Positions 60,650 through 64,000 of a stretch of DNA of 64,000 bases are shown piece by piece. The stretch lies in the NCBI GenBank assembly GCA_016081115.2, contig CM071933.1:56558660-56622659 (forward strand), in the 5' to 3' direction. The DNA is from Rehmannia glutinosa (taxonomy: Eukaryota; Streptophyta; Magnoliopsida; Lamiales; Orobanchaceae). The notes under the pieces are model-generated. The model did not search any database and was not told where the DNA came from. It saw only the letters and a program-made list of their open reading frames with translations. The stretch's first letter is position 1. The number at the start of each line of letters is the position of its first letter. Made by a program: the position numbers and the translations under genes.

Positions 60650-61324
60650 CCTTTTAACATAAAAAATATAATGATGATGACATAAATATAAGCAGGAATA
60701 TATGAAATTAAATCCAAAAATAAACAATACACAAATCATGCTCATATAAATCTCGGAATCCTAATAATAAATTCAAATAATGGTAAATCTCATCTCAAGA
60801 TACCGACACTCCATTAATAATTCATCTTTGGACAAAATATTAACTTGTAATTGATATCTTGGTGCGGTAATTAAACACTGATAATAAGAACATATCAAAT
60901 AATAAACCTTCCTTTTGGTCAATTTAGTGTTCATATGTAAAACCGATATAATTTTAACGCATTTATTACCACAGGTGTACGTGCAATTGTGATAAATATT
61001 CACCTTCCTTTGGACCGGTTAATATTCACATACGTTGCACACTCACAACCTTTTATATTCTAAAATGAATTAATTTCCACAAGAGATGTCACTTAGGTGA
61101 CATGTTGATTCAATTAATTCACCTCAAAATATATAAATCCATATCAATATTCGAATTTAAAATTAAATTCCAAGATCAAACTTAATTTGGGGTTTTGCTT
61201 ATTATTTGATGCCAATTTTAAAAATAAACAAACTTTAATTTAACCTCAAAATTAAAATCTTTTATAATAAAACCCTAAATTTTTCATAAACAGTAAATGG
61301 GCCCTCAAAATAAATCTTATTAGT
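60650..61324. other. Probable 5' region of element F, unclassified
   Basis: AT-rich and non-coding. It should contain the 5' leader and LTR of element F, but no primer site or LTR edge could be recognised. Confidence 0.3.
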
Positions 61325-61944
61325 TGTCACGCCCCAAACGGGACGCGACGAACGATCCACAACTTAAATACAACAACCAAACAGTCTAGACAAATATCAA
61401 CGAGAACCCAATGAAACAGATTCTAAATAGCAGCGGAAAATAAATAACAAGTACAATTACAACTTACAGTCCAATCCATAATCCAAATTACATACCTGAA
61501 AAAAAATCATCCAAATATAACAACTTAAAGTCAAAGGGTCCTACGCCCTTTAGTTACAAACCGGAATGGGAAGAAATACAAGAGTCCAACAACAACACAA
61601 GAAAAGAGTCCAATCAACAACAAAAAGAAGTAGTAAATCCAACAAGCGGAGTACAAGGTCTCAATCTAGGGCCGGTTCAGCATCTTCAACGAACTCCTTA
61701 TCTAAGGTTAGAAAATAGGTGGGGATGAGACAGAAATCTCAGTAGCTGGGGTGATCGTGCGCAAGTGTGGCGATATATATAGTTAATGCAAGAAAACAGT
61801 TATATGAAAACGCGTGAGTATGATGCATGAATTCACACACAGTCCACAAGCGTCGTGATAAATATATTTAAGTAATACACTTATACAGTTCGAGAAAACA
61901 GTTCATGGTCACACAGGCACTATGTGATTCCGTCAAGACAGGTA

Positions 61945-62066
61945 GGATTGCGTACGGAAATGTAACGTCAATCCCATGCAATGCAAATAATGGTTGCGTA
62001 CGGATTTGTAGCGCCAACCAATGCAAAACAAGTAGCGGTTGCGTACGGATTTGTAGCGCCAACCAA
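61945..62066. repeat. Triple ~46-bp repeat with hairpin potential
   Basis: GGTTGCGTACGGATTTGTAG followed by CGCCAACC occurs at 61992 and 62037 and in a diverged form at 61945. Each unit begins GGTTG and ends CAACC, so it could fold. Confidence 0.85.
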
Positions 62067-62099
62067 ACGGGTCCGATAACTCCGGAATCGTGTGGATTA

Positions 62100-62520
62100 G
62101 ACAGCGATTCATTCGTTCTTCCTTGTAACTCCCCAGGCAGGATGGTCCAAGACCGACACCTTATCGCTCCATAGGCAAAGACAAAATCCACAGTGGAGCT
62201 TACAAGGCTCGGATCTGTCATAATCATGATTATACCTCTAGTACTACGATCATGGACACTTATCCCTCAACGGGATTAGGACGATGGGGGAAGAGTGGAA
62301 TAGCCGAGCGCCGGTTCCATCCCCGACAATTCGAGAGTCCCTCGACACACCAAGTTGACTTTGCGGGATTAAGAAACGGGGTCGAAGAGTGGAATAGAAA
62401 ATTAGCTCTTATCCCGTTCTTCCATCCCCGAGTATTATCCGTTCTTCCTTGTAATCCATTCCGACCTTATCGCTCCATAGGCAAAGACGTGGAGCTTGAG
62501 CTCGACACACCAAGTTGACT
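62100..62520. repeat. Scrambled short duplications inside the gypsy LTR
   Basis: CGTTCTTCCTTGTAA recurs near 62113 and 62438; CTTATCGCTCCATAGGCAAA near 62159 and 62465; CTCGACACACCAAGTTGACT near 62341 and 62499; GAAGAGTGGAATAG near 62289 and 62383. Confidence 0.85.
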
Positions 62521-64000
62521 CGGGATTAGGAAGGAAAGTGGAAATACATGCCGGTTCCAGCGTATCCATTCAACCGACAACCAAGTTATTATTGATTGAA
62601 GTATTATTGATTCAGGAAGCGATTCAGAAAATTTTGAAAAGCGAGTGGCAATTATGGCGTTGGTGGAGTATTTGGATGAAGATGATCATCGGAAGGATAA
62701 GAAATCTTCGATATCTTGAAGGATTAGGTGGAACATAAGTCCCGTTATAGACTCAAAAATCGCAAGGCGAGGAAGTCGCTCCGCGATCGGGTATTAATCG
62801 GTCAAATTGATCCGATAAGTCAAGGGTTTTTGGGAAAGTAAAATACTTTAATTAAATCTCCAAGTCAGAGGGTCCAGGGCTATTTTAGTAAAAGAGAAAA
62901 TAATTTGAGTTAGGTCCTTTATAAAAGAAAAATTGTAATTTAGCCCCGTTTTGTGAAAACCAACACTTTTGGGGTTAAAAATTGAATAATTAAATATCCC
63001 GACCTTGAAAAATTATGAGGTCAGTTCCTAAATTCTCTATTGTCCAGAGATTCAGGTTTTTAAAGTTTTGAGGTCGAGTTTTTATAAAATTCTCACATTG
63101 GCCCCAATTTTGTAAAAATTGCCAATTCGGACATTAAGTTTAAAATAATCGGAACTCACAAACCGGAAGGGATTTTAATGTGATTCCAGTTGTAAAATGT
63201 CACTAAGGTTAGTAGAATATTGGGACAAAAACAGTTTTTAAAAGAAATATGTGTAGGTCCTTTAACTTTTGAAAATATCATTTTTGTCCCATTTTGAAAT
63301 AATTGCCTTTAAGGCTTTTAGGGGTCCAATTGTTATGAAATTTGAACCTTGGGTCCAAAATATAATTAAGTTATAGTTAAGTTAGTATTTCCAGGTGCAT
63401 GGACTGCATAAGTCCTGGAAATTTTATTTGGGTCCTCAAGTTTAGTATTTTACACATTAGTCCCTCAATTTTTGTAAAATTACTTTCCAAGCCCTAAACA
63501 CTTGGATTTTTGGAATGCTTTTAAAATATGTAATTCCCAGTACCTTAAGAGTAAAAATTTCAAATTTTAAAGTTTAGGTCTGGTGCAGTTTTAAAAATTG
63601 CAAAGTAGCCCTTAAACTTTCAAAATTTTACAATCTAGTCCTTGGGTTTTTAAAGGTTGATTTTATTTATCTTAAAACTCTTAAAACATTATTAAAATGT
63701 CCAAAAGTCATTTTTGAACCTGATAACAGTCCCAAAATTCGAAATTTGCAGAGGGGTCCTTTAACTTTCATTTTCTTGCAATTTAGTCCACCAACTTTCC
63801 ATTTTTATATTTTTAAGTCCAAATTTGAAATTTAATCAATTATGCTCGACTTTTCCAGGTTATAAGGCATCCAAAACATAGATTTTAAAGATCATACACA
63901 TGCACGTCCAATACATACAAGAATTCATCAATTAAAACATTAAATTGCACATGCATGCACCTAAAATTCAATAAATAGCAAATTTGAGCAACTCTTGAGA

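Larger units (their letters stand above)
61325..64000 (-). mobile_element. Partial long gypsy LTR, cut by window edge
   Basis: Begins TGTCACGCCCCAAACGGG in the plus view, the reverse complement of an LTR end of the GGGGCGTGACA type. A typical LTR phrase GATGAGACAGAAATCTCAGTAG lies at about 61718. The part from about 62.9 kb matches the minus strand of 44.9-45.7 kb, so it is the same family as 42803-46395. No internal domain is reached. Confidence 0.6.

Overview
This is nuclear DNA from a flowering plant, most likely a eudicot: one intron-containing R2R3-MYB gene with the canonical three-exon structure sits in a very AT-rich sea of plant transposable elements (Ty1/copia including a Sirevirus-like element, Ty3/gypsy of the Tat lineage and another gypsy family with long LTRs, a TRIM, SINEs, a Helitron-like stretch, MITEs). 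No prokaryotic, organellar, rRNA, tRNA or CRISPR feature was seen. The only host gene that looks intact is the MYB (4854-7451, 300 residues), which resembles the MYB58/MYB63 group of lignin regulators.

Layout. 1-2.8 kb: a truncated Sirevirus-type LTR, unclassified gypsy-like remnants with a 56-bp palindrome, and a solo LTR of the same Sirevirus family in the opposite orientation. 3.6-3.9 kb: a tRNA-derived SINE. 4.4-7.7 kb: the MYB gene, with a foldback element in intron 2 and a SINE-like fragment just past its stop. 8.1-11.7 kb: an AT-rich stretch with Helitron-like ends. 11.8-12.2 kb: a Tourist-like MITE. 13.9-18.2 kb: three (TA)n-flanked Micron-like elements in a row; the first carries a TRIM with a perfect 5-bp target duplication, the second carries a broken AP2-domain fragment of CBF/DREB1 type.

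18.8-42.7 kb is one nest of copia elements, all on the minus strand. Element A (ends near 18784 and 42690) was split inside its integrase by element B (21650-40781, TSD CCATC), a Sirevirus-like element with a third, env-like reading frame. B's third frame was split by a short hAT-like sequence, and that sequence holds element C (23741-30218, TSD GGTAC), which has lost its reverse transcriptase. 42.8-46.4 kb is a partial long gypsy LTR, followed by a retroelement fragment with a tRNA-Met primer site.

47.6-54.5 kb is the 3' half of a Tat-lineage gypsy element: broken RNase H and integrase, a ~31-bp tandem array, an antisense spliced open reading frame with its own TATA box, and the 3' LTR. 54.6-57.0 kb is a solo gypsy LTR. 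57.0-60.7 kb is a heavily decayed copia element. 61.3-64.0 kb is a partial gypsy LTR of the same family as 42.8-46.4 kb, inverted. Apart from the MYB gene, every coding stretch seen carries stops, frameshifts or deletions, so the window is a retrotransposon graveyard beside one regulatory gene. All similarity statements are from reading the sequence; no alignment or database search was run.
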